DNA from: Flavobacterium sp. UBA7680
Lineage (GTDB): Bacteria; Bacteroidota; Bacteroidia; Flavobacteriales; Flavobacteriaceae
Direction of reading: 5' to 3'
NCBI RefSeq assembly: GCF_002482975.1
Contig: NZ_DLHA01000028.1
Coordinates: 176,686 to 240,685, forward strand
Length of the DNA stretch: 64,000 nt
The translations under genes and the position numbers were made by a program. Below the pieces are notes generated by a model, which worked only from the letters and a program-made list of their open reading frames with translations, was not told where the DNA came from and did no database searches. Below, piece after piece: positions 26,207 through 34,723 of the stretch. Every line of letters starts with the position of its first letter. Within the stretch, counting starts at the first letter, position 1.

Positions 26207-27031
26207 ATGGACAAAACAATTTTAATTACAGGAGCAAGCAGCGGAATTGGAAAAGAAACTGCAAAATTATTTCAGGCAAAAGGATGGAACGTTATCGCGA
26301 CAATGCGTAATCCTGAAAACGAAACAGAATTAAAAGCATTGCAGAATGTTTTTGTTACTAACCTTGATGTATTGAACTTAGAATCTATCGAAAATGCGGT
26401 AAAAGCCGGAATCTCTAAATTTGGTAAAATTGATGTATTATTAAACAATGCCGGATATGGTGCTTATGGTACTTATGGTACTTTAGAATCTTTTTCAAGA
26501 GAAAAAATTGTACGCCAGTTTGATACGAATGTTATTGGAATTCTTGATGTTACTAAAGCATTATTGCCTCACTTTCGTGAAAATAAAAATGGAATTATTA
26601 TCAATATTTCTTCGATTGGAGGTAAAATGACTTTTCCTTTGGGCGCTTTGTATCACGGAACTAAATTTGCTGTTGAAGGTATTTCTGAATCTTTAAGTTT
26701 TGAGGTAGAACAATTTGGCGGAAAAGTCAAAATTATTGAACCTGGCGCAATTGCAACTGATTTTGCCGGACGTTCGTTTGACTTTAGCAACGACGAAACT
26801 TTTACAGAATATCAAAGTATGGTTGGAAAAGTAATGGAAGCGCTGCCAGCTTTATTTGATACTGCTTCACCTGCAAGTTTAGTGGCTGAAGTAATTTATG
26901 AAGCGGCTACAGACGGTACAAATAAACTAAGATATCATGCCGGAGAAGATGCAAAGGTTATTATCGAAAACCGTAAACAATTTGATGATGAAACTTTTAT
27001 TGGCGGAATGAAAGCGCAATTCGGACTATAA
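26207..27031 (+). CDS. Classical short-chain dehydrogenase/reductase
   Basis: A 274-residue NAD(P)-dependent oxidoreductase. TGASSGIG is at residues 8-15, NNAGYG at 80-85, the catalytic Ser in NISSIGG and Tyr149/Lys153 in YHGTK. An arginine after the glycine motif region (TMRNPEN) points to NADP preference. The substrate is unknown. It is followed at 89 bases by an AraC-type regulator, and the same gene pair recurs at 33873-35638. Confidence 0.88.
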   Translation: MDKTILITGASSGIGKETAKLFQAKGWNVIATMRNPENETELKALQNVFVTNLDVLNLESIENAVKAGISKFGKIDVLLNNAGYGAYGTYGTLESFSREKIVRQFDTNVIGILDVTKALLPHFRENKNGIIINISSIGGKMTFPLGALYHGTKFAVEGISESLSFEVEQFGGKVKIIEPGAIATDFAGRSFDFSNDETFTEYQSMVGKVMEALPALFDTASPASLVAEVIYEAATDGTNKLRYHAGEDAKVIIENRKQFDDETFIGGMKAQFGL

Positions 27032-27120
27032 TTTTTAAACTGATAAACCTATGAGAATCATCAGAATGTAATTCTCATAGGTCTTTTAAAAATTGGTATA
27101 TTTACATTAATCATTCTGTT

Positions 27121-28032
27121 ATGAGCGCATTTATACATCTACAAACGATTTCAGATTTGTTCCGTTTTTTTCATCTGGAAACTCCTATTCTGCATCCTCT
27201 TATTGCCGTGGTAGATTTTAGTCAGGTAAAAGAGCAGATTACGGAAGATACCAAAATTTCGCCTGATTTTTACGGATTGATATTCAAAAACTACAATAGA
27301 AACAATATCAAATACGGGCGAAAAATCATTGATTTTCAAGATGGAAGTTTGATTTGTGTGGCTCCAAACCAAGTTCTCGAAATGGACGAGGATATTGAAG
27401 TTTCACCAACTATGATGGGCTGGGGATTATTTTTTCATCCAGACCTCATCAGGGCAACTTCTTTAAATAATAAATTAAAAGATTATAGTTTCTTTTCATA
27501 CGATATGTCAGAAGCGCTTCATATGTCAGAGAAAGAAAAGCAGATTTTATACGATTGTGTACTTAAGATTGAAGGAGAATTAAAAGAAAACATCGATATA
27601 CACAGTCAGGACATTATTGTTTCTACAATCGAACTGCTTTTGAATTATTGTTCCCGTTTTTACGGAAGACAGTTTATTACCAGAAAAAGTTCGAATAACT
27701 CTGTAGTTACTGAAATCGAGAAAATACTAACCGGATATTTTAATGCAAAAAACAGTACCGAAAAAGGACTCCCAACTGTAAAATTTCTAGCAGAACAAGT
27801 ACATCTTTCATCAAGTTATTTAAGTGATCTACTCAAAAAGGAAACGGGCAAAAATGCTCAGGATCATATTCATTTCTATTTAATTGAAGAAGCCAAAAAT
27901 ATTTTATTAAACAGTGATAAATCGGTCAGCGAAATCGCTTATTCATTAGGATTTGAATATCCGCAATATTTCAATAAACTCTTCAAACAAAAAACCGGAA
28001 AAACGCCAATAGAATTTAGAAACATGAATTAA
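27121..28032 (+). CDS. AraC family transcriptional regulator
   Basis: A 303-residue regulator with a cupin-like N-terminal sensor part (to about 190) and a C-terminal double helix-turn-helix (about 205-300) with the typical VSEIAYSLGFEYPQYFNKLFKQKTGKTP pattern, cut here to its main feature, SEIAYSLGFE. It lies downstream of an SDR gene and is likely to control it. It is a clear paralogue of the regulator at 34724: both share the YGRQFITRK segment before the DNA-binding part. Confidence 0.9.
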   Translation: MSAFIHLQTISDLFRFFHLETPILHPLIAVVDFSQVKEQITEDTKISPDFYGLIFKNYNRNNIKYGRKIIDFQDGSLICVAPNQVLEMDEDIEVSPTMMGWGLFFHPDLIRATSLNNKLKDYSFFSYDMSEALHMSEKEKQILYDCVLKIEGELKENIDIHSQDIIVSTIELLLNYCSRFYGRQFITRKSSNNSVVTEIEKILTGYFNAKNSTEKGLPTVKFLAEQVHLSSSYLSDLLKKETGKNAQDHIHFYLIEEAKNILLNSDKSVSEIAYSLGFEYPQYFNKLFKQKTGKTPIEFRNMN

Positions 28033-28042
28033 AGAAGAAAAT

Positions 28043-28079
28043 AAAAAGCCCCTTTATCAAATTGATAAAGGGGCTTTTT
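28043..28079 (+). terminator. Terminator after the AraC gene
   Basis: AAAAAGCCCCTTTATCAA pairs perfectly with TTGATAAAGGGGCTTTTT with almost no loop, giving a long GC-cored stem with T5. It follows the stop by about 11 bases. Confidence 0.85.
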
Positions 28080-28093
28080 AAAGTATATAAAAA

Positions 28094-28198
28094 TTAATTC
28101 TCAATAAATTTCTGTACGTAACTAGCTTTGTCAGTTACAATATTTATAACGTATAATCCTTTTACAAAAGAACTTACATTAATTTGTTTATCATTATC
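28094..28198 (-). pseudogene. Orphan C-terminal end of a type IX secretion cargo protein
   Basis: On the minus strand a 34-codon open stretch reads INVSSFVKGLYVINIVTD and continues KASYVQKFIEN to a stop. This is the last strand pair of a T9SS type A sorting domain, which always ends cargo proteins in this way. An in-frame TAG stands directly before it, and no start or mature domain is found upstream, so it is a relic of a larger gene. The remaining gap (28199-28296) shows nothing. Confidence 0.7.
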
Positions 28199-28296
28199 CT
28201 ACACCATTTTTTTCGGGTTCTATCTTTGCGCCAGATTTTGGTGTAAAATTAAGTTTATAAAAAAATAAAGTAGTTTTTTCGGCAGGTAAACTAAAT

Positions 28297-29100
28297 TTAA
28301 TCAGCACCGCCGTCGACGCTGTCAAAAGTTTCTCTTTCTTTAGGTTTTATGCTGTATTTTACGGAAACCATTGGACCGTAATACACATCAAATTGATTTC
28401 CGTTGGCACGCAGCTGCATCTGACCAATAATTCCCGCCAAAAAATGGATATTGGGTGTTATACCGGCAGTGTAATAAACTGATAATCTGAAGAGATCGAA
28501 ATGCTCTTCGGCATAATCTTTTGAAGCAAACTTTAGCATCAATTCTGTATAATAGCCAATGTTTGGTGCCAAAAATAAAGGCTTTTCTTTGGTTTGACGC
28601 AGAAAGTGATTCACACCAAATCTTGCTCTTAATCGTGGAATTGTCTGCGGAACTCCGTTTCTGTCGTCAAAAAATTTGGTTTCAAAACGCACTTGTTCAA
28701 AAATGGATCCTTTTGGCATATCCTGAGAAAAAGTTCCCATTACAATAAGCCTGTTTTCTAAGGTTTCATAATTTCCGGCTTCTTCTACAGCATATTTTTG
28801 ATTGTGTGCATAACCCAGCCACAATTTTATATTTTTAAATCCGGAATAAATAAGCCACGGCCTAACTACAACACGCTGCGTATAAGCAAAAGGATTTCCA
28901 TTTGTATAAGCACCTTGTGTAACCAATTGAAAATCTGCCTGTCCGCTCAAATGCCATTTTTCATAAATCGGGAAAGCAATATCTCCTTCTTCAATTGATG
29001 CAGGAATAAAACCAATGGAATACGGAGCATCTTGTGCTTTTACAATTTGTATCGCAATGAGACAAAAGAATATGATAAAACTTTTTTTAATTGTGCTCAT
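28297..29100 (-). CDS. DUF2490 family outer-membrane-type protein
   Basis: A 267-residue exported protein with a Sec signal peptide (MSTIKKSFIIFFCLIAIQ, cut after KAQ). The mature part consists of alternating aromatic strands such as WHLSGQADFQL, RVVVRPWLIYSGF and IKLWLGYAHNQKY, and ends in a strand VSVKYSIK. This is the pattern of DUF2490, a small beta-barrel family of Bacteroidota with no known role. The gene is monocistronic. Confidence 0.75.
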   Translation of the reverse strand: MSTIKKSFIIFFCLIAIQIVKAQDAPYSIGFIPASIEEGDIAFPIYEKWHLSGQADFQLVTQGAYTNGNPFAYTQRVVVRPWLIYSGFKNIKLWLGYAHNQKYAVEEAGNYETLENRLIVMGTFSQDMPKGSIFEQVRFETKFFDDRNGVPQTIPRLRARFGVNHFLRQTKEKPLFLAPNIGYYTELMLKFASKDYAEEHFDLFRLSVYYTAGITPNIHFLAGIIGQMQLRANGNQFDVYYGPMVSVKYSIKPKERETFDSVDGGAD

Positions 29101-29233
29101 AAATCTCAGTTTACCTGTTTATAAAGAAAAAGTTTCTAAACCAGCAGTATAACAAAGATAAAAGCTCAATATATTATGTTTAAAAATTTAAGGTTGCAGA
29201 TTATAATATGAAACCAATTTTTTCAGAAGGTTT

Positions 29234-29683
29234 TTATTTCTTTTTTGAAAAAGTGAGTTTTTCAATTTCTCTCAAAAATTCTGAATCAAATTCAGAATAG
29301 GCACGCAAAGTATATTTTTCGTCCCGTTCGTGCATGACCAAACGAATTTTTTGAACCATCAACCAAATAGGTTCGTAGCGTTTATGGCCTAATAAATATT
29401 GCAGTTGTAAAATGGAGAATTTCTTTTTAGAAAGTGTCATTAATTCGATACAAATCATCCAGTATCTAAAGGGCAAATTGGAGTTTTCCATCACGGTTCC
29501 AGACCGAAGACTGATTCTGTTTTTGCATTTTTTACATTGAAATTTTAAATCGACTGTTCGAAAAGAATGTGAATTATGTCCGCACTTTTTACAAACCAAA
29601 CCATTTTCCAGTCGTTTGTTTTTGAATTCCTCAATGCAGGTTTCCTCGTCATTGTATTTTTCGAAATATTGCCGTAATTCCAT
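29234..29683 (-). CDS. IS1595-type zinc-ribbon protein without a transposase catalytic domain
   Basis: A 149-residue protein. Two CxxC pairs (CKKCGHNSH and CKKCKNR) form the zinc ribbon of IS1595-group transposases, followed by the helical segment SGTVMENSNLPFRYW and ELMTLSKKKFSILQLQYLLG that normally leads into the DDE domain. The DDE domain is missing and the frame ends cleanly in a Lys-rich tail. No terminal inverted repeats are visible around it. It is either a truncated transposase or a domesticated DNA-binding protein. Confidence 0.75.
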   Translation of the reverse strand: MELRQYFEKYNDEETCIEEFKNKRLENGLVCKKCGHNSHSFRTVDLKFQCKKCKNRISLRSGTVMENSNLPFRYWMICIELMTLSKKKFSILQLQYLLGHKRYEPIWLMVQKIRLVMHERDEKYTLRAYSEFDSEFLREIEKLTFSKKK

Positions 29684-29751
29684 TATAAAAATCTCTTTTC
29701 AGAAACTAAATATAAAATAAATCTTTGCTTGCAAAAAACGATTTTCAATAA

Positions 29752-29785
29752 AAAAGAGGAAATTCAAATTAGAAAATCCTCTTTT
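29752..29785 (-). terminator. Terminator of the roadblock-like gene
   Basis: AAAAGAGGA (29752-29760) pairs with TCCTCTTTT (29777-29785). Read on the minus strand it follows the stop at 29806 by 20 bases and ends with TTTTTATTG. Confidence 0.6.
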
Positions 29786-29805
29786 AAAATTATAAAAAAA
29801 TGCAG

Positions 29806-30183
29806 TTACAGTTTGTGCGCTATTTCTTTTTTATACTTATTCAAAATAGATTTTGTCATACCTAAATTGGCTTTGGTCGAATCTACTGCTAAATAAATAA
29901 AATACTCTCCGTTATCAGAAACGTCAATAATATGAATTTGAGAAGTAAGTGTAATCATAACGTTGTCAACAACCTGACCTTGTAATTTTAAAGCTCTTAT
30001 GGCATTCATTTCTGCTTTGACGACTTCAAGATTATAGGCAGATGCTAATTCCGGATCAAAATCGCTAAAAGCTGATTGTGAATAATAAGACATTCCGCTT
30101 TTGATTTCTGCTACAGAAACTGCGATAAAACCAGGTACGTTCTTTTTAAGATCTTCTCCGAATTGTTTTAAAAAATCAGACAT
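29806..30183 (-). CDS. Roadblock/LC7-like small protein
   Basis: A 125-residue soluble protein. Its secondary-structure pattern (N-terminal helix, strand GFIAVSVAEI, helix ELASAYNLEVVKAEMNAI, strand pair VMITLTSQIHII and YFIYLAVDS, C-terminal helix) resembles the roadblock/LC7 fold of small GTPase regulators. Sequence alone does not prove it. A box TAAATTTG on the minus strand (30236-30243) may be its -7 promoter element. No MglA-type GTPase is nearby. Confidence 0.55.
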   Translation of the reverse strand: MSDFLKQFGEDLKKNVPGFIAVSVAEIKSGMSYYSQSAFSDFDPELASAYNLEVVKAEMNAIRALKLQGQVVDNVMITLTSQIHIIDVSDNGEYFIYLAVDSTKANLGMTKSILNKYKKEIAHKL

Positions 30184-30327
30184 ATGTTTTGGGTTTAATA
30201 GGATTCTAAAATGTTATTTCTTGTGGTACTTGACACAAATTTATAGATCTGATTTTATTTAATTATCCGCAATACATACCTTTTTTTATTTTTTTTCTTA
30301 CTTTTTTACAATAGAAAAATGATACAA

Positions 30328-30362
30328 AAAAGGGGAAAGATATCGAATACCTTTCCCCTTTT
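30328..30362. terminator. Terminator of the BtuB-like receptor gene
   Basis: AAAAGGGGAAAG (30328-30339) pairs with CTTTCCCCTTTT (30351-30362). It stands 18 bases behind the receptor stop on the minus strand. Confidence 0.75.
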
Positions 30363-30380
30363 AATAACTAACCTTTGTAT

Positions 30381-32246
30381 TTAAAAAGTAACAAATTTTG
30401 CACCTAAACTGAACCATCTTGCCGGCAAAGGAAATGCTCCAATTTCATAATAAGTAGTATTGAAAATGTTTTGTGCATCAATAAAAATGGTAAACTTTTT
30501 AATGGACTGACTAACTCTAACGTCGTTAATCCAGTAAGAAGCTCCGGTAACTCTTTCGTTAAAACGAGTTGCCAGTAAAACGGAGAAATCTTTATGCTGG
30601 AAATCTATCGTATTGGTTACCTGATGTTTTAAAGACGAAATCAGATATTTAGAATACGGTTCTTCGCGGGTATCTTTAAATTTAGAATATAAGTAAGAAT
30701 AACCTAAAGTGAAATTTAATTTTGAAGCATCAGAAAGATCAAATCTGTACGATCCGCGCATATTGATTCCGTTTGTAATTAAATCACCATAGTTTTGACT
30801 TTGCCACGGCACCGTTGTTACCATTCTTGTCCAATCAATGTAATTGCTTATTTCTCTGTAGAAATAATTCACATTTAAGTTTAAAGATTTTCTGTTGAAT
30901 TTAAACCCAAATTCACTTTGAAAAGCATTTTCTGATTCCAAATCAGGATTTCCAATATTTCCCGGACGCTGATTCAAGTACAAGTCTGTAAACGAAGGAA
31001 TCCTTTGACTAGTCCCCACATTAGCAATAACCTTAAACTCGTCTGTCAACTCGTAACTTGCATCAAGCCCTGGATAAATCTGCCATTTATAATCTGAATT
31101 ATAATTTAAATAAGTTCCTAAATTCACGTTCAGTTTTTCAAACAAATATGTTTTGTATTCTGCATAAATCCCCACATTTTCACGATCGTGATCCCCTATA
31201 TTTGAAGAATGAATATCTTCGTTTCTGAATTCGGCACCAAAACCAATTTCACCTTTTTCCGTTTTGATAGAAGAGTTTAATTCTGCCGCAATAGAATTAG
31301 TATAATGCTGACTTCTTCCAACATTCAGGTTATTATTCCCTAAATATCGATAATCGTCATAATTGTATCTGTATGTTACTCTTGGCATAATTTTCCAGTT
31401 TTCCGTAATAGAATGTTTCGACTGAATATTAGCAAAAGTTGTCTGTACCACTTCCGTAGAATTTTTATCGCCTGGTGCAGCATAAAATCCGTTGGCTCCA
31501 AATCCGTTGTTTACATAACCAAACGAACCTAAAATTTCGTTCGAATCGTTAACCTGAACATTTCCCTGATACAAGATTTTATTGTTTTCAAAACCTGTAT
31601 TATAGCGGTATCCGTTGCTTTTATCGTGTGATGCAAAAATAGAATGCTGGTGTTTTTCTTTTCCTAAAACAGCTCCAACCTGAACTCCGGTTCCAAAAAA
31701 TGTATCTCCAGAATCATCAGAATCTTTCTCAAAATTAGAACCTGCATAAGTACTTAATAAAACTCCTGATTTTGTTGGCTTTTTAGTAATAATATTGATC
31801 GCTCCTGTTAAACTGTTGATTCCGAAGATTCTTGCCGCCGGACCACGCAAAATTTCGATTCTTTCAATTGCTTCAACCGGAAGGGGCAGATTAAGCATAT
31901 TGTGAGCCGTTTGAGAGTCAATTATTTTCGCACCATTTAACAAAACAACAGTCTGCTCAAAACTTCCTCCGTCTACACTTATATCAGCCTGTCCTCCAAA
32001 AGGTCCTCTTTGTCTAATATCAACTCCGTTTGCATATTGCAAAACTTCCTGAAGCGTCCTTCCCGGTAATTTCTTAATCGTTTCGTTACTAATAACATAA
32101 ACGTTTCTGTTTTGTTTTGAAATTGGCGTGCTTAATCGGTTTTCATGAATAATTACCTCATCAATTTCTATAATCGAATCCTTTTTTGTCTGGGCATAAA
32201 AGTTGGTACATATTAATGCTGTAACAGCAAAATAGATTTTTTTCAT
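30381..32246 (-). CDS. BtuB/FepA-type TonB-dependent receptor
   Basis: A 621-residue outer-membrane transporter from ATG 32246, which gives a signal peptide MKKIYFAVTALICTNFYAQ; the longer frame would place the start before its own promoter. A TonB-box-like DEVIIHENR follows, then a plug domain (LPGRTLQEVLQYANGVDIRQRG as hallmark start, IEILRGPAA) and a barrel ending in the aromatic PARWFSLGAKFVTF. It lacks the carboxypeptidase-like extension and is not a SusC. The ligand may be a cobalamin, siderophore or other chelate. The divergent MocR-like gene is 67 bases away. Confidence 0.87.
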   Translation of the reverse strand: MKKIYFAVTALICTNFYAQTKKDSIIEIDEVIIHENRLSTPISKQNRNVYVISNETIKKLPGRTLQEVLQYANGVDIRQRGPFGGQADISVDGGSFEQTVVLLNGAKIIDSQTAHNMLNLPLPVEAIERIEILRGPAARIFGINSLTGAINIITKKPTKSGVLLSTYAGSNFEKDSDDSGDTFFGTGVQVGAVLGKEKHQHSIFASHDKSNGYRYNTGFENNKILYQGNVQVNDSNEILGSFGYVNNGFGANGFYAAPGDKNSTEVVQTTFANIQSKHSITENWKIMPRVTYRYNYDDYRYLGNNNLNVGRSQHYTNSIAAELNSSIKTEKGEIGFGAEFRNEDIHSSNIGDHDRENVGIYAEYKTYLFEKLNVNLGTYLNYNSDYKWQIYPGLDASYELTDEFKVIANVGTSQRIPSFTDLYLNQRPGNIGNPDLESENAFQSEFGFKFNRKSLNLNVNYFYREISNYIDWTRMVTTVPWQSQNYGDLITNGINMRGSYRFDLSDASKLNFTLGYSYLYSKFKDTREEPYSKYLISSLKHQVTNTIDFQHKDFSVLLATRFNERVTGASYWINDVRVSQSIKKFTIFIDAQNIFNTTYYEIGAFPLPARWFSLGAKFVTF

Positions 32247-32265
32247 TCTGGTTTTAATTTTTTTG

Positions 32266-32294
32266 CAAAAGTAGTACCTTGCCGTACTAATCAA
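32266..32294 (-). promoter_or_regulatory. Promoter of the BtuB-like receptor gene (TTG-N18-TACTTTTG)
   Basis: On the minus strand TTG (32292-32294), an 18-base spacer and TACTTTTG (32266-32273) match the Bacteroidota promoter pattern. The start at 32246 then has a leader of about 15 bases. The 67-base gap also shows repeated GTACT/GTATAC half sites that may bind the divergent regulator. Confidence 0.6.
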
Positions 32295-32313
32295 GTATAC
32301 CAGTTTTGTAATT

Positions 32314-33810
32314 ATGAGTGGTCCGGTTCAAATTCCTTTTAAAAGTTTTATTCGGCTAAAGCCAGAAGAAAGCACGGCAATTTACCTGCAAATCGTTTTT
32401 GAATTTATAAAAGCGATACAAACGGGATTTCTTCCAGAAGGAACAAAACTTCCGGGAACACGCATTTTATGTAAACTTTTAGCCGTAAATAGAAACACTT
32501 TAATAAAGGCTTTTCAGGATTTAGAATCTCAGGGCTGGATTGAAACGCTTCCAAATAAAGGAACTTTTATCCTTTCTCAGCACAAAGAAAAAAGTAACGC
32601 CGAATTTATAGTTCCAAAGGAAAATAAAACGCAGGAAATCAATATTGGTTTTGAATTCAAACGTTCTACCATTCTTGAAAATCCTACCGAAACCAGTAAT
32701 CTTCCGTATCAGTTTAATGACGGAATGCCCGATTTAAGGCTGGTTCAAAATGATATTTTGGCAAGACTTTATGTTTCAAAATTAAAAAGACAGAAAACAT
32801 CCAAAACATACGAACAAATTCAAATTAGGTCACATTTGAATTTTAAAACGCATTTCTCTAATTACCTGAATCTTACGCGTGGTTTGCGAATTTCTACCGC
32901 AGATTTATTGACGACAAGCAGCCATGAAATTAGTTTGTATCTGGTTACAAAAGTATTGATTTCTCCGGGCGATAAAGTCGTTGTCGCTTCTCCGGGATAT
33001 TATATTTCGAATATGACTTTGACGAATACCGGAGCTCAGATTATTACGATTCCCGTTGATCAGGACGGAATTGATACCATTCGTTTAAAAGAAATTTGCG
33101 AAGAAACCAAAATCAGGGTTTTATATCTGACTTCCAATTATAATTATCCAACGACAATTTCTTTAAGTGCCAAAAGAAGAAAGGAATTATTGGAACTTGC
33201 CAATCAATACGGATTTGTGATTCTGGAAGACGATTACGATTTTGATTTTCATTACGATAATAATCCTATTTTGCCTTTAGCCGCTTTTGATTCCAATCAA
33301 AAAGTGGTTTATATTGGGTCATTTGGAAGATCGCTTCCGTCTGGATTTAGTTATGGTTTTGTGGCCGCTCCGCCCGAATTTATTTCTGAATTAGAAAAAC
33401 ACCAAAACATTCTGGAACCCGGAATTGATGTTTTAAAAGAACAGGTTTTAACCGAATGGATTAACGAAGGCGAAGTGCATCGTCTTTCGAAGAAAAATAA
33501 AAAAATCTATAAAGAACGCCGTGATTATTTTGTTTCCTTATTGAATGAAAAACTGAAAGGCAAAATTAAATTTAAAGTTCCTGCACGAGGTTTGGCGGTT
33601 TGGATTGAATGGCTTGACAAATTCAATTTGATTACACTGCAAAAAGAATGTGTTAAAAATGATTTATTTCTGCCTAAAACTATTTTATACCAAACCAAAG
33701 ATGTAACCGCCACAAGATTAGGTTTTGGACATTTAGAAAAAGAAGAAATGGAAAAAGCGGTTTCTATTTTATGCCTGTCAATTGAAGCGATTGGAACACA
33801 AAAGTCCTGA
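32314..33810 (+). CDS. MocR/PdxR-type GntR regulator with aminotransferase-like domain lacking the PLP lysine
   Basis: A 498-residue fusion of a winged GntR helix-turn-helix (about 20-90, with LPGTRILCKLLAVNRNT) and a fold-type I aminotransferase domain (about 125-490). Family landmarks are visible: LEDDYDFDF with the PLP-contacting Asp, and YIGSFGRSLPSGFSYGF where the Schiff-base lysine normally stands in a S-x-S-K-x-L context. Here residue 339 is Arg (codon AGA at 33328). It is divergent from a TonB-dependent receptor gene and probably controls it. The protein is full length with no frameshift. Confidence 0.87.
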   Translation: MSGPVQIPFKSFIRLKPEESTAIYLQIVFEFIKAIQTGFLPEGTKLPGTRILCKLLAVNRNTLIKAFQDLESQGWIETLPNKGTFILSQHKEKSNAEFIVPKENKTQEINIGFEFKRSTILENPTETSNLPYQFNDGMPDLRLVQNDILARLYVSKLKRQKTSKTYEQIQIRSHLNFKTHFSNYLNLTRGLRISTADLLTTSSHEISLYLVTKVLISPGDKVVVASPGYYISNMTLTNTGAQIITIPVDQDGIDTIRLKEICEETKIRVLYLTSNYNYPTTISLSAKRRKELLELANQYGFVILEDDYDFDFHYDNNPILPLAAFDSNQKVVYIGSFGRSLPSGFSYGFVAAPPEFISELEKHQNILEPGIDVLKEQVLTEWINEGEVHRLSKKNKKIYKERRDYFVSLLNEKLKGKIKFKVPARGLAVWIEWLDKFNLITLQKECVKNDLFLPKTILYQTKDVTATRLGFGHLEKEEMEKAVSILCLSIEAIGTQKS

Positions 33811-33872
33811 ATTTGAACACTTTTTAAAGTTATTCTTTTTTGAATTTTGCTTTATAATTAAACACAAAAATT

Positions 33873-34706
33873 ATGAGCAGTCAAAAAGTATGGTTTATAA
33901 CCGGAGCTTCAAAAGGAATGGGACTTGAAGCTGTAAATGCAGTTTTAAAAAATGGCGATAAAGTAGCCGCAACTTCCCGAAATTTAAAAGAATTAATCGA
34001 TCAAATTGGAAATCAAAACGAAAACTTTCTTCCGCTTCAGCTTGATATTACCAATGATGGAGAAGTAAAAAACGTGATTCAAACTACAATTGATACTTTC
34101 GGAAAAATTGATGTTGTCCTGAATAATGCGGGTTATTATTTAGTGGGAAGTATGGAAGAAATAAGCAACGAAGAATTCCGTAAAACAATCGATGTCAATT
34201 TATTCGGAACCGTAAATGTGATTCGAAATGTGATGCCGTTTCTGCGTCAGCAAAAATCAGGACATATTTTAAATATTGCTTCTAATATGGGCTATATTGG
34301 TTACGCGAATACGGGAAGTTATAATGCTGCAAAATTTGCCGTTATCGGACTTTCTGAAGCTTTGGCGCAAGAAGCAAAACAATTCAACATCAAAATTACT
34401 GCGGTTGCCCCGGGAATGTTTAGAACGAGTTTTATGAGCGACAGCACTTTGGCGCAGGCCAAAAATAAAATTGACGTTTATAATGTAGAGCAACACGTAA
34501 ATATGCTGAAAAGTTTTGACGGAAACCAGCCCGGCGACCCAAAGAAACTGGTTAAAATATTAATTGATATTACGAATTTAGAAAATCCGCCCGTACATCT
34601 TCCTTTAGGGAATGACAGCTATAATTCGATTATCGAGCATCGAAAAACCGAAGCCGAAGAAATGGAATTATGGAAACATCTTTCATTCGCGACTAATTTC
34701 GATTAA
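33873..34706 (+). CDS. Classical short-chain dehydrogenase/reductase
   Basis: A 277-residue NAD(P)-dependent oxidoreductase. TGASKGMG at residues 10-17, NNAGYY at 84-89, catalytic Ser137, Tyr150 and Lys154 (YNAAK) are all present. TSRN after the second strand suggests NADP. It is followed 17 bases later by an AraC-type regulator, so the two form an operon. The arrangement repeats that at 26207-28032. Confidence 0.88.
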   Translation: MSSQKVWFITGASKGMGLEAVNAVLKNGDKVAATSRNLKELIDQIGNQNENFLPLQLDITNDGEVKNVIQTTIDTFGKIDVVLNNAGYYLVGSMEEISNEEFRKTIDVNLFGTVNVIRNVMPFLRQQKSGHILNIASNMGYIGYANTGSYNAAKFAVIGLSEALAQEAKQFNIKITAVAPGMFRTSFMSDSTLAQAKNKIDVYNVEQHVNMLKSFDGNQPGDPKKLVKILIDITNLENPPVHLPLGNDSYNSIIEHRKTEAEEMELWKHLSFATNFD

Positions 34707-34723
34707 TTTGTAAATTTGTTTAG

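Noticed and set aside
29234..29683. Complete IS element
   Set aside because: No DDE domain, no flanking inverted repeats and no target duplication are visible.
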